A stretch of DNA of 32,568 bases from Flavobacterium sp. UBA6721 (GTDB lineage: Bacteria > Bacteroidota > Bacteroidia > Flavobacteriales > Flavobacteriaceae). The notes beneath the pieces are model-generated. The model was not told the DNA's origin. It worked only from the letters and a program-made list of their open reading frames with translations, and made no database searches. The stretch covers positions 1-32,568 of the forward strand of contig DKIJ01000014.1 of NCBI GenBank assembly GCA_002454195.1. Reading direction: 5' to 3'. Every line of letters starts with the position of its first letter. The stretch's first letter is position 1. The position numbers and the translations under genes were made by a program. Positions 26,401 through 32,568 of this stretch are shown piece after piece.

Positions 26401-26962
26401 AAAAAGGGTTTCTATCATTACCGAAGAAATTGACCGTATTGTTGGTTTGATGGAAGCCGTATTGACTATTTCAAGAGAAGATTCAGGTAAAACAAATTTT
26501 AATCCGGTATTCTTTGATTTAAGAGAGCTTTGTTGCAATATCATTGAGATAAATTACGATAATCAAAATAACAAGCAAAAGATTGTGTTGGATTTCACCA
26601 ATGAAAGTTTCATGGTGTATGCAGATGTTAAGCTAATGGAATATTCTATTTTGAATATTTTAAATAATGCTGTGAAATACTCTAAAGGAGTTGGTGATAT
26701 TATTTTTAATATTAAAAAGATAGAGGATGCTATACAAATAGAAATTATAGATTTTGGTATTGGAATTCCCGAAGAAGAACAGTCTAAATTGTTTAATACT
26801 TTTTTCCGTGCAAGTAACACAAATGGATATCAGGGAACTGGTTTGGGACTTTATATTGTAAAAACTTTTACCGAGAAAAACTCAGGTACCATTAAATTAA
26901 AAAGCACACTAGGAAAAGGAACACAAGTAAAATTTGAATTTCCAATAGCTAAACAAGATTGA
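23441..26962 (+). CDS. Soluble multi-PAS sensor histidine kinase (GAF + six PAS)
   Basis: The 1173-residue protein has no transmembrane segment, so it senses cytoplasmic or membrane-permeant signals. In order, at approximate residues: GAF (1-150), PAS1 (156-269), PAS2 (280-395), PAS3 (405-530), PAS4 (535-665), PAS5 (670-790), PAS6 (815-935), HisKA and HATPase (1055-1170). The phospho-acceptor is His955 in STISHEFRTPM. ATP-site motifs are NNAVKYS, DFGIGIPEEE and GTGLGLYIV. PAS domains end in DITER/DVTEH-type linkers; haem- or flavin-binding residues are not evident, so ligands are unknown. The frame extends upstream to a GTG at 23,393, but the promoter overlaps that codon. The response regulator gene begins one base after the stop. 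Confidence 0.92.
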   Translation: MSLLQINEKLDFLFNDLSFSQELQKSLLFALEISEVSFAHISILDSSKQFIKNNSGVDFDMFSENISQWNSIVIENKEPYFISEDIINSKQIEIPLQFYAGFPLIYDDKVIGIFCLADFKNKILSDSQLKVLNYVLGQIQSSLESQIRVYQKEKKFELFVENSKEILYELDKEGIITFASKNWVDLLGYEAEEILGKSIAALIHPDDLEMCLEYLIHSVGEKKSDKDLVFRVRHKEGHYVWLASNLIASEKNGEVIFIGNCRDVTEHIQTQQKLEKQKDFYEKILERIPTDLAVFDENHKYIYLNPLAIKNDELRKFIIGKDDFEYADHTGRTYEFAEGRREKFLKSLEDKKLVEWEEVMKHPNGITSVYSRRFNPVFKEDGSFEMMVGFGVDITEIKRFQDEILKSRQLINSIVQNVAVGILVQGPQSEILENNKAVCEMLGLTEDQLLGKTSFDEHWKVIHLDGTSFKPEDHPVPQAIKTLKPINNIVMGVHRPTKNDLVWLLVDAIPVFDKDDTLLYVVCSFNDITARKKAEDGLKISNERFAYSNKASFDAIWDWDLKTDKIFVGEGFTSLFGYQFENNYIDAVVCENFVHPEDRNATFESFDEAVASKKEMWSYEYRYLKSDGTYAHVNDKAIIIRDENGEAIRVIGTMKDITKEKELTNKLKESEQIFKSAFKNSAAGMALVNVEGFYTEVNERLCEMFGYTSEEMKFFRFQDITYFKDLKEDLGHKEKLDSGEISHFSSEKRFIHKNGSLVWTYMSVSLVQNNKIPFYIVQLIDITERKKIERHNQLLLTENNRNKAIQLKEAKNMYRFLADNTADLICVHGLDTTFQYVSPSATKLLGYTPEEMIGTSPLDYAFPEEIKYLMNSLTDFIDEKVDDSTTARFKTKSGEFIWLETKANLIRQRGVVVGFQTSSRDITERKNAEMVLENALNQERELNELRTNLVSTISHEFRTPMTTIRTSAELIGMYLENQKLENAPLLQKRVSIITEEIDRIVGLMEAVLTISREDSGKTNFNPVFFDLRELCCNIIEINYDNQNNKQKIVLDFTNESFMVYADVKLMEYSILNILNNAVKYSKGVGDIIFNIKKIEDAIQIEIIDFGIGIPEEEQSKLFNTFFRASNTNGYQGTGLGLYIVKTFTEKNSGTIKLKSTLGKGTQVKFEFPIAKQD

Positions 26963-26963
26963 A

Positions 26964-27323
26964 ATGAAAAAAATTTTAATTATAGACGATGAAATCACTC
27001 TAAGAGAAACAGTAGCTGAATTGTTGATAGTTATTGGATTTAATGTATTTGAAGCACAAAATGGTGAAGAAGGATTGAAAAAAGTACAGGAAATAAAACC
27101 TAATCTTATAATATGTGATATTATGATGCCGGTTTTAGATGGTTACGGATTTATGAAGGCTCATATGGAATCTGAATTTTCTAAAATTCCTGTTCTGTTA
27201 CTTTCTGCAAAAGTGGAGAAAGAGGATAAGGAAAAAGGGGTGAATTTAGGTGCTAAAGGTTATATTAGTAAACCTTTTGTATTTAGTGAATTAAAAAGTA
27301 TAGTGGATTTTTATATTCAATAA
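26964..27323 (+). CDS. Single-domain response regulator (CheY-like)
   Basis: The 119-residue product is a receiver domain alone. The acidic pair is Asp8/Asp9 (LIIDDE), the phospho-acceptor Asp52 (ICDIMMP), the switch residue Ser81 and the conserved Lys103 (ISKPF). It begins one base after the stop of the six-PAS kinase, so the two are certainly co-transcribed and the kinase is the likely phospho-donor. With no output domain it must act by protein contact or pass phosphate to another histidine protein, for example the receiver-kinase encoded at 31,227. Confidence 0.93.
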   Translation: MKKILIIDDEITLRETVAELLIVIGFNVFEAQNGEEGLKKVQEIKPNLIICDIMMPVLDGYGFMKAHMESEFSKIPVLLLSAKVEKEDKEKGVNLGAKGYISKPFVFSELKSIVDFYIQ

Positions 27324-27336
27324 ATGTTTTTTTTTA

Positions 27337-27762
27337 TTAAATACTCAGTCTTTGTCGTTTTTTATACAATGTCATAAAATATTGAGCATGATTGATATTT
27401 TGTGAAGAAACTTTTAACTCATGAAAAACTAAATTTTCATTGTTTATGAGCAATTTGTATGAAAATTGTTTGTATAAAAAAGAGAAGTATATTATCCCTA
27501 AAAACACAACTGAAAAATAAATAGGAGACAGGTAGATGTTGAATTTATTTTTTACAAAATAAAAAAATGTAAAGCCTGTAAAAGCAAAAATGTAATTGAT
27601 AAAAAATACTCTGTTTTCTATAATTTGAACATTAGAAATAAGATTGAAATCAAAATGCAATTCTTCTCTTTTAAAATAAAAAGATACTTTCGAATTCATA
27701 ATGCTGAAAAGAGGAGTTTTTAGATAGGTATCATTTGTCTTGTTGGAAATTATATCATCCAT
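27337..27762 (-). CDS. Hypothetical membrane protein with two transmembrane segments
   Basis: I do not recognise this 141-residue protein. It has a polar N-terminal 50 residues, two hydrophobic segments (about 52-70 and 77-97) joined by a short loop, and a basic C-terminal tail ending YKKRQRLSI. The polar parts (KVSFYFKREELHFDF before and YKLLINNENLVFHEL after the membrane hairpin) resemble the split beta-strands of small PH-like membrane proteins. That is only a resemblance. It is convergent with the response regulator gene, 13 bases apart, on the same strand as the 53-codon gene and the AraC-type regulator. It lies among signalling genes, but nothing links it to them directly. Confidence 0.6.
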   Translation of the reverse strand: MDDIISNKTNDTYLKTPLFSIMNSKVSFYFKREELHFDFNLISNVQIIENRVFFINYIFAFTGFTFFYFVKNKFNIYLSPIYFSVVFLGIIYFSFLYKQFSYKLLINNENLVFHELKVSSQNINHAQYFMTLYKKRQRLSI

Positions 27763-27993
27763 AATTTATAACATGATTTATTTATTTAAAATACTTACCA
27801 AAACAGCATGATTTTTTAACAAAATTGTAATCATTAAGTGAAATTGCCCCCAAATTCAATACATGCTGTTTGGTAAGAAAACCTACAGCTGTAAAATTAG
27901 AATAGATTTGTTTCGTTTTGCTTTTATTGAGCTATAAGTTTAAAAAGTATATACATAATTTAAACTGGAAACATTAATTGTTTTTACAGAATA

Positions 27994-28155
27994 TTAAACA
28001 GTAAGTAAAGTAAAGAAAAAAAATAAAAATAAATTTGCTAAGATAATTACAAATATTACTATCAAAAATTCAGGATTAGACCGAAGTCTTGTATCTACTT
28101 TTTCCCAATGTTCTTCAGTGGGTCTAATTTTAAAATTCAAAATATTAATTTTCAT
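27994..28155 (-). CDS. Small single-span membrane protein (53 residues)
   Basis: The ATG at 28,153-28,155 opens a 53-codon frame ending in TAA. The N-terminal 30 residues are polar and mixed-charge (KIRPTEEHWEKVDTRLR). Residues 31-53 are an uninterrupted hydrophobic segment ending the protein (LIVIFVIILANLFLFFFF), as in a tail-anchored small protein. This sharp polar-then-hydrophobic layout, with Trp, Arg and Pro codons in an AT-rich gap, argues for a real gene. It lies between the two-span membrane protein gene and the AraC-type response regulator gene. No family is recognised. A link to the neighbouring sensors is possible but unproven. Confidence 0.5.
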   Translation of the reverse strand: MKINILNFKIRPTEEHWEKVDTRLRSNPEFLIVIFVIILANLFLFFFFTLLTV

Positions 28156-28337
28156 GCTGTTTATTAATTCATTATTTTAGATAATAGAAAGCAAGGTGTT
28201 TGTGTAATAAATTTGCAATTTATGGGTATATTGAAATGGGAAAATTAAAAAATAAGTAACTTATAATTTTAATTTTAAGCTATAAATTAAAATCAAATGC
28301 GGATAAGAAAAATATTTAAATAAAAAACAACTTGCTT

Positions 28338-29096
28338 TTAAAGGTTGTTAATATATTCCCTGGGACTAATTCCTTTATATTTTTTAAAACTGGTGGAGAA
28401 ATACGAAAAAGAATTAAATCCGGATTCCTCAACTAGAAACTGAATATTTTTTTCTCCTGCAGTAATAAGCTTTATGGTGTAATCTAATTTAAACTCTCTA
28501 ATATATTGAGTGATGTTTTTATTGGTTCTTTTTCTTATTTTTTTATCTAAAGTTGATTTACTTATGTGCAATTCAGCAGCTAATTCTACAACATTGATTT
28601 TTGATTTTATGTTTTTCAGTAAAATTTCATTAACAGAATCTAAAAAATCTTTGTTTGATAATTTAATGGTAACTTTTGAGAAAGGATCAGGTATAAATTT
28701 TTTCTCAATGCTATTTTTAAGAGCCAATAAATTTTTAATTTTCAGAAGTAGCTCTTTTACTTTAAAAGGCTTAATAATAATATCATGAACACCAATTTCT
28801 AATTGTCTGAATTTTGTTTCGGTATCAGCATTCGCGGTTATCATAATAAAAGGGATAGCGTTGTATTTTTTATTCTTTTGAATTTCCAAAAACAATTCTT
28901 CACCATCCATTAGAGGCATCATTAAATCGCTAATTATGATGTCAGGAGTATTTTTTTTAAGATAATTAATCGCTTCCTGTCCATCTTTTAGCCAGCATAC
29001 ATTGTAATTATTAAGTGTGAGTAATTCTACAATAGAATCTCCTATTAATAAATCATCTTCAATTAATACTACATTTAATTTATTGGGGGTTTTCAT
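28338..29096 (-). CDS. Response regulator with AraC-type DNA-binding domain
   Basis: Residues about 7-125 form a receiver domain with Asp14/Asp15, phospho-acceptor Asp57 (IISDLMMP) and the conserved Lys in IIIKPF. Residues about 150-252 form an AraC-type double helix-turn-helix: VVELAAELHISKSTLDKKI is the first, and VEESGFNSFSYFSTSFKKY with GISPREY is the second. It is the only gene in the cluster with an evident DNA-binding output, so it is probably the transcriptional end of the pathway. It is transcribed away from the GAF-PAS-PAS kinase gene (146-base gap). A promoter element lies six bases from its start codon, suggesting a leaderless mRNA. Length (252) is normal for this domain pair. Confidence 0.92.
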   Translation of the reverse strand: MKTPNKLNVVLIEDDLLIGDSIVELLTLNNYNVCWLKDGQEAINYLKKNTPDIIISDLMMPLMDGEELFLEIQKNKKYNAIPFIMITANADTETKFRQLEIGVHDIIIKPFKVKELLLKIKNLLALKNSIEKKFIPDPFSKVTIKLSNKDFLDSVNEILLKNIKSKINVVELAAELHISKSTLDKKIRKRTNKNITQYIREFKLDYTIKLITAGEKNIQFLVEESGFNSFSYFSTSFKKYKGISPREYINNL

Positions 29097-29101
29097 GGGA
29101 G

Positions 29102-29109
29102 CAAATCTA
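29102..29109 (-). promoter_or_regulatory. -7 promoter element TAGATTTG directly before the AraC-type regulator
   Basis: On the minus strand TAGATTTG is followed by only five bases (CTCCC) and then ATG. With the usual spacing from -7 element to start point, transcription would begin at or next to the start codon. Confidence 0.45.
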
Positions 29110-29242
29110 ATAAATACTTTTTTAAATTATAAATCTACTAATTTAAACTATAAATATTTATGGTTCTGATAAAAGTTATATCATTTAAATTGCCCACATA
29201 TTTTTTTGCTACTTTAAAAACACAAAAAAGCATTCTTAAACT

Positions 29243-31240
29243 ATGAAGAATATCTCCCTGAATGTTTCGGCGGCTAATCATATTCTTATTGAAGAAGAAG
29301 AATTAGATTCTGCTCTGAATTCCTGTTTGGCTGTTTTGGGAGAAAGTCTAAAAGCTTGCAGAAGTTATATTTACACAATCGAAAACGAATCTGTAAGAGA
29401 ATCCTATTCGTGGATTAATCCTGAGTTAAAAAAAAATGATGCGCCACTTTTTGATTATTTGTGTAAATCTATTCCGGAAATAATCACACCATTGCGTAAA
29501 GGGTTTCATCTTGTTGGTTTTACAAATGAGATAAAAGAACCGTTTTTTAAGCAGATAATGTTTGAACGTAAAGTAGAAACTTATATGTTTATACCCATAT
29601 TTGAAAATGATATTTTTTGGGGTTTTTTAAGTTTTGAACATTGTTATGCTGCACAATGGGATTCGGAAACAATAGAATTAATTAAACTCTTTACTAAAAA
29701 TATTTCTATCAAAATTAATGAGATTAGATATAAGAAGAATATTGGGCCAAGTTTTGATATTTTTAAATACTATGACCAGGGATGTTTTGAAGGAATATGG
29801 GAATTAGATATTAATACTAATGAGGCCAAAATGTCTAATAACTGGGCTAGAATTTTAGGTTTTTCTATTTTTGAAGTGGAGCAAAACTATGAATTTTGGA
29901 GAAGCAGAGTCCATTCTGATGATTTAGTTAGAGTTGAAAAACAGCTTCAGGAATATATTTTAGGCAAGCTTGATGAATGTTTTGGTAAATACAGAATTAA
30001 GGATAAAAAAGGAAAATTCATTTGGTTACAATATTCAGGTACCATCAAGCGAAATAAAAAAGGCAAACCTTTAAAAATTATAGGGACAATTGTTGATATT
30101 AATGAGATTGAAACTAATAAAATAGCACTGGAAGAATCTGAAAAGAAATTGAGATTCATTTTAGAGAATTCATCTGATTTAATTACTCAAAGAGATATTA
30201 AAGGAAATTATACTTACATATCAGAATCTTCAAAAGAAATTTTAGGTTATACACCTCAGGAATTAATGGAATTGAATTTAGATTATGAATTATTTCATCC
30301 GGATGATTTTGAAAATGTATTAACAGAGCGGTCTAATTTCATTAATGACAGAGATTCAATTAAAAATATTTTTAATGTCCGGGTAAAGAAAAAGGATGGA
30401 AATTATATTTGGATGGAAGTAGTATCCAAAAAAATAGAGGTAAATAATACTCTGATTAGTATACAAAGTACGGCAAGAGATATAACTCTTAGGAAAAATT
30501 TAGAAAAACAAAATGAAAAAGCGATAAAGCGGGAAAAAGAATTGTATGATTTGAAAGCTAAATTCATAGCCATGACTTCACATCAATTTAAAACACCTTT
30601 AACGGTAATTTATTCTAACGCTGAATTAATAGGAATAAAATCTAAGAGTATCGAAAACAAAATAGCTGAAAATTTCAACACAATATCGAACAGAATAAAA
30701 TTTGAAATTGAACGAATGTCTGAATTGATAGATAATATTCTGGTTTTTGGAAAAAATAGTGCCAAAGAAAATTTCAGACTTAAAATCGAAGCTATCGATT
30801 TTGATGAGTTTATAGCAAATTTGATTGTTACCTATTTTAATCATGAAGCTGATGGAAGGGAGGTAAAGGTTGTTACTATTGGTTCTTCAAAACCAGTACA
30901 GTATGATACTTCACTTTTAATACATATCTTTACAAATTTATTGAATAATGCTTTTAAATATTCTCAGGAAAAACTAAATCCTGAACTTAAAGTTATTTAT
31001 TTGAATCAAAAAATTCAGATTGAAGTGATTGATTACGGAATTGGTGTTCCAGAACAGGATGTCAAAAAGCTTTTTAAATCTTTTTACAGGGCATCAAATA
31101 CATCTACAATTGTGGGGTCAGGATTAGGATTGACGATTGTAAAACAATTTACACGAATGCTAAAAGGAAAAATTAAGCTAAAAACAAAAGAAAATTCAGG
31201 AACTAAACTAATATTAACTTTCCCTTATGAACAAAAATAA
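29243..31240 (+). CDS. GAF-PAS-PAS sensor histidine kinase
   Basis: The 665-residue soluble sensor kinase has an N-terminal GAF domain (about 1-170), PAS1 (172-295), PAS2 (297-420), HisKA with phospho-acceptor His447 (TSHQFKTPLTV) and an HATPase domain (545-660; NNAFKYS, DYGIGVPE, GSGLGLTIV). It is the full-length paralogue of the truncated kinase at 20,954; the two share the whole layout and long identical stretches such as TPLTVIYSNAELI. Its 3' end overlaps the receiver-kinase gene by 14 bases, so translation is probably coupled. It is divergent from the AraC-type regulator. The ligand is unknown. Confidence 0.93.
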   Translation: MKNISLNVSAANHILIEEEELDSALNSCLAVLGESLKACRSYIYTIENESVRESYSWINPELKKNDAPLFDYLCKSIPEIITPLRKGFHLVGFTNEIKEPFFKQIMFERKVETYMFIPIFENDIFWGFLSFEHCYAAQWDSETIELIKLFTKNISIKINEIRYKKNIGPSFDIFKYYDQGCFEGIWELDINTNEAKMSNNWARILGFSIFEVEQNYEFWRSRVHSDDLVRVEKQLQEYILGKLDECFGKYRIKDKKGKFIWLQYSGTIKRNKKGKPLKIIGTIVDINEIETNKIALEESEKKLRFILENSSDLITQRDIKGNYTYISESSKEILGYTPQELMELNLDYELFHPDDFENVLTERSNFINDRDSIKNIFNVRVKKKDGNYIWMEVVSKKIEVNNTLISIQSTARDITLRKNLEKQNEKAIKREKELYDLKAKFIAMTSHQFKTPLTVIYSNAELIGIKSKSIENKIAENFNTISNRIKFEIERMSELIDNILVFGKNSAKENFRLKIEAIDFDEFIANLIVTYFNHEADGREVKVVTIGSSKPVQYDTSLLIHIFTNLLNNAFKYSQEKLNPELKVIYLNQKIQIEVIDYGIGVPEQDVKKLFKSFYRASNTSTIVGSGLGLTIVKQFTRMLKGKIKLKTKENSGTKLILTFPYEQK

Positions 31241-32303
31241 AATACTGTTGGTTGAAGATGAAATAAATTTAAGAGAAACTATTTGTGAATATTTGAAATA
31301 TGAAAATTATGACATTATATCAGCAGAAAACGGACAAGAAGCCCTGAATATTTTAGATTACTGGATTCCGGATTTGATTCTTTGTGATATCATGATGCCG
31401 GTAATGGATGGTCATCAATTTCATGAAATTTTAATGCAAAATAGCACCCTTAATGCAATACCTTTTATTTTTCTGACTGCAAAAAAGGAAGATAATATTA
31501 GAGAAAAATGTATTTATGATGGAGTAGATGAGTTTATTTCAAAGCCATTTAAATTTGATGAATTGACAAAAATGGTAAATGCTAAAATTAAACGATTTAA
31601 GAAGATAAAAAATTCCTACAATAATATTTATACGGGATCTAAAAATGTTTTTTTACATGAAATTAATACTCCTTTAAATGGGATTTTAGGTTCTATTGAA
31701 CTTTTGATTGAAAATGAAGAAAGTTTTGATAAGGATGATAAAGCGACCTTTTATGAAGCAATTAAAATTTCTGGAGAACGCTTAAATAGAACCATGCAAA
31801 ATGTGATATTATTTCAAAACATAAAAAACAATACTATTGAATTTAATGAGGATGAACAAAGTAATTTATTAGATTGTTTTGCTAAAGTAAGAAAAGCTCT
31901 TTCGCCTTATTATGAGAATTCTAAAAAAAGACTTAGGGCAGACCTGGTTAATGTGGAGATAAAAATGAATTCGGAGTTTTTGGAATTTGTACTTTATGAA
32001 TTAATAGATAATGCATTGAAATTTTCAAATACCGGCAAACAGGTGAGTGTTGCCGGTAGTATTTACAATGATAAATATTACGAATTAAATATTACAGATT
32101 ATGGAATTGGGTTTAAGCAAGAAGAATTAAAATCAATTGAGCCTAATAAACAATTTAATAGAGAACAAATGGAGCAGCAGGGATTAGGTTTAGGTTTGTA
32201 CTTAAGCCGAATAGTTGTTTTAAAATCGAAAGGGCTTTTTAGTATTGTTTCAAAGGAAGGAGAAGGAACTAAAATTACATTGTTATTACCTATTAGTAAA
32301 TAA
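31227..32303 (+). CDS. Receiver-first hybrid: response regulator fused to histidine kinase core
   Basis: Domain order is the reverse of a common hybrid kinase. A receiver comes first (about 1-122) with acidic Glu10/Asp11, phospho-acceptor Asp54 (LCDIMMP), Thr84 and Lys106 (ISKPF). A HisKA domain follows with His144 in FLHEINTPLNG, then an HATPase domain with Asn262 (ELIDNALKFS), DYGIGF (Asp291) and GLGLGLYLS. There is no sensor domain, so the receiver probably controls the kinase. The start ATG overlaps the last codons of the GAF-PAS-PAS kinase (14 bases), making that kinase the obvious phospho-donor. The His144 phosphate could go to the AraC-type regulator or the one-domain regulator. Total length is 358 residues. 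Confidence 0.9.
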   Translation: MNKNKILLVEDEINLRETICEYLKYENYDIISAENGQEALNILDYWIPDLILCDIMMPVMDGHQFHEILMQNSTLNAIPFIFLTAKKEDNIREKCIYDGVDEFISKPFKFDELTKMVNAKIKRFKKIKNSYNNIYTGSKNVFLHEINTPLNGILGSIELLIENEESFDKDDKATFYEAIKISGERLNRTMQNVILFQNIKNNTIEFNEDEQSNLLDCFAKVRKALSPYYENSKKRLRADLVNVEIKMNSEFLEFVLYELIDNALKFSNTGKQVSVAGSIYNDKYYELNITDYGIGFKQEELKSIEPNKQFNREQMEQQGLGLGLYLSRIVVLKSKGLFSIVSKEGEGTKITLLLPISK

Positions 32304-32387
32304 AGATTGGATATGCAAATAAAAACTGCACATTAAGTTAAGCTACATTTTTGTAATTAATTTGATTGTTAAATTCTTCAATAGTTG

Positions 32388-32414
32388 CAAACAATTTAAT
32401 TACACCCAACGGGT
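32388..32414 (+). repeat. Solitary 27-bp right end of the IS
   Basis: These 27 bases are identical to the last 27 bases of the complete IS (20,927-20,953) and have the same orientation, with the outer edge pointing right. Sequence further in (32,304-32,387) does not match the IS, so this is an orphan end rather than part of a second full copy. It closes the putative 12.46-kb unit. Confidence 0.9.
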
Positions 32415-32421
32415 TCTTTTA
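32415..32421. repeat. Right copy of 7-bp direct repeat TCTTTTA
   Basis: TCTTTTA starts at the first base after the solitary IS end and equals the 7-mer directly before the IS left end at 19,948-19,954. Confidence 0.7.
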
Positions 32422-32438
32422 TTAAAAATTCAGAAATT

Positions 32439-32446
32439 TATCTTTG
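32439..32446 (+). promoter_or_regulatory. -7-like element TATCTTTG at the right flank
   Basis: TATCTTTG matches TAnnTTTG, 18 bases after the right TCTTTTA. The remaining 120 bases of the window contain no convincing open frame from a start codon. They may belong to an RNA gene or a gene starting outside. If this promoter is real, the insertion has separated it from its native upstream sequence. Confidence 0.4.
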
Positions 32447-32568
32447 CATATTGGGAATTTTATTTTTCGGTAATGTGGTCAAAAATAGTTGGTGATTTTT
32501 CATTTCAAATAGTTTAAATTACCCTTATCAAATTGAAGAGGACATTGGCTCTGCTGAGGAGCAACCAA

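Larger units (their letters stand above)
19955..32414 (+). mobile_element. Putative IS982-bounded composite unit carrying two-component genes
   Basis: The unit begins with the left end of a complete IS, includes that IS with its transposase, then about 11.4 kb of signalling genes. It ends in a solitary 27-base copy of the IS right end in the outward orientation. TCTTTTA flanks it on both sides, and the complete IS alone has no matching flanks. The simplest reading is that the transposase used the outer left end and a distant right end, moving the cargo as one piece of 12,460 bases. Alternatives are recombination between IS copies followed by loss of most of the right copy, or a chance 7-base match. 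The ends and repeats are seen; the mechanism is inferred. Confidence 0.55.

Noticed and set aside
32330..32400. Minus-strand frame through the solitary IS end (contains ATIEEFNNQINYKNVA)
   Set aside because: Only about 24 codons, with no start codon. It could be the tail of a lost gene but cannot be supported.
1..32568. CRISPR arrays, prophage genes, rRNA, restriction or other defence systems
   Set aside because: No regularly spaced repeats, phage structural genes, rRNA or nuclease/methylase defence genes are visible. The methyltransferase and MutS are housekeeping types.

Overview
The window looks like the chromosome of a Flavobacterium-like member of the Bacteroidota. It is AT-rich. Promoter candidates carry the Bacteroidota -7 element TAnnTTTG and genes lack Shine-Dalgarno sequences. 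It encodes a gliding/type IX secretion C-terminal domain protein, an S46 dipeptidyl-peptidase, a FolK-deoxynucleoside kinase fusion and DUF1573/AsmA envelope proteins typical of that phylum. The species cannot be named from the sequence alone.

Bases 1-19,900 are mostly ordinary chromosome. A partial IS982-type insertion sequence runs off the left edge and abuts the stop codon of a sugar aminotransferase gene. Then come waaA (Kdo transferase) and an S46 peptidase, a small Ala/Thr-rich lipoprotein, a DUF1508 protein, a tRNA-Gly/tRNA-Leu pair, mutS, a DUF1573 protein, a SpoU/TrmH methyltransferase and a 1057-residue lectin-type secreted protein. folK-dNK, sppA and a large AsmA-like protein complete this part, which ends in a strong terminator at 19,851-19,897.

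Bases 19,955-32,414 differ: they form a block of signal-transduction genes bounded by ends of one insertion sequence. A complete IS982-type element (19,955-20,953) sits at the left. A solitary 27-base copy of its right end sits at 32,388-32,414. The complete IS has no target duplication of its own. The 7-mer TCTTTTA directly left of the IS reappears directly right of the solitary end, so the whole 12.46 kb looks like one inserted unit. Its cargo is a histidine kinase whose N-terminus was removed by the IS, a six-PAS kinase with a one-domain response regulator, two small membrane proteins and a receiver-AraC regulator. Last come a GAF-PAS-PAS kinase and an overlapping receiver-kinase hybrid. 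Together these could form one or more phosphorelays: two intact sensor kinases, a stand-alone receiver, a receiver-kinase relay and one DNA-binding output. No HPt protein is visible.

Removing the block restores a short intergenic stretch between the AsmA-gene terminator and a promoter-like TATCTTTG at 32,439. The window ends before any following gene can be identified.
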